From: Hyphomicrobiales bacterium
Lineage (GTDB): Bacteria; Pseudomonadota; Alphaproteobacteria; JAPOUT01
DNA: 44,076 bases
Direction: 5' to 3'
Assembly: GCA_026708545.1 (NCBI GenBank)
Contig: JAPOUT010000061.1
Location: forward strand, 1 to 44,076
Shown here: in pieces, positions 44,035 through 44,076 of the stretch
Layout of the letters: the number at the start of each line of letters is the position of its first letter
Numbering within the stretch: position 1 is the stretch's first letter
The notes under the pieces: generated by a model
The model's input: the letters and a program-made list of their open reading frames with translations, nothing else
Databases searched by the model: none
What the model was told of the DNA's origin: nothing
Translations under genes and position numbers: made by a program

Positions 44035-44076
44035 ATGAAAACCAAAACTTTAAGGACGATTTCGGCAATACTTCCA
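44035..44076 (+). CDS. N-terminus of a probably exported protein (truncated by the window)
   Basis: The first 14 codons read MKTKTLRTISAILP. A basic start followed by a hydrophobic stretch is consistent with a signal peptide. AAAAGGAGAATCACC provides a strong ribosome-binding site. The rest lies outside the window, so identity cannot be given. Confidence 0.6.
   Translation, partial: MKTKTLRTISAILP

Overview
This is a 44 kb stretch of an alphaproteobacterial chromosome, moderately GC-rich. The class is inferred from gene content and order: def-fmt-truA facing dapD-dapE; a stand-alone F0 ATP synthase cluster with separate b and b' subunits; a CcrM-type methyltransferase with a C-terminal RAMA-like region; smc beside a DsbA-like protein, DciA and MutY; a small RNase D-like exonuclease with lptC-lptA-lptB; and DUF1178, ELM1-like and CsaA genes. 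No order or genus is claimed. Most of the window is core housekeeping DNA.

Layout: tRNA-Ala; def-fmt-truA (+); dapD-dapE-membrane protein (-); ubiK-csaA-hemF-lipoprotein (+); ELM1-like plus class A PBP (-); atpI-atpB-atpE-atpF'-atpF (-); dCMP deaminase (+); dciA, dsbA-like, smc (-); mutY (+); rnhB and ccrM (-); CBS protein, nitrilase and DUF1178 (+); a non-coding repeat block (22.7-23.3 kb); ubiG (-); lysC (+); RNase D-like, lptC, lptA, lptB (-); a beta-barrel remnant; a TRAP transporter cassette (+); tRNA-Leu; DUF924 (+); pepA-holC (-); ridA-GNAT-HIT-cinA (+); a secreted protein of unknown family (-); EamA transporter, class III aminotransferase and xth (+); a second copy of the repeat block (42.1-42.5 kb); a glutathione S-transferase (-); and the first 14 codons of another gene at the right edge.

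The genes cover translation initiation and tRNA modification (def, fmt, truA), lysine/diaminopimelate synthesis (dapD, dapE, lysC), haem and ubiquinone synthesis (hemF, ubiG, ubiK), energy (F0), envelope building (PBP, LptABC), chromosome maintenance and cell-cycle methylation (smc, dciA, mutY, rnhB, ccrM, holC, xth) and solute uptake (TRAP, EamA). Many neighbouring genes overlap by 1 or 4 nt, and three convergent pairs share interlocked stop codons.

The most unusual signal is a two-copy intergenic element at about 22.74-23.23 kb and 42.15-42.52 kb. Each copy has a long hairpin with a nearly constant loop (two tandem hairpins in the first copy), followed by a larger nested stem-loop. Several stem differences between the copies are compensatory base-pair swaps, while a 26-nt loop is almost unchanged. 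This fits an undescribed structured RNA family or a small mobile palindromic element. A second pattern is a set of seven genes whose -10-like box lies only 6-8 nt before the start codon with no Shine-Dalgarno sequence, suggesting leaderless transcripts; mutY and dciA may share one symmetric -10 box. All assignments come from reading the sequence; no database search was run.
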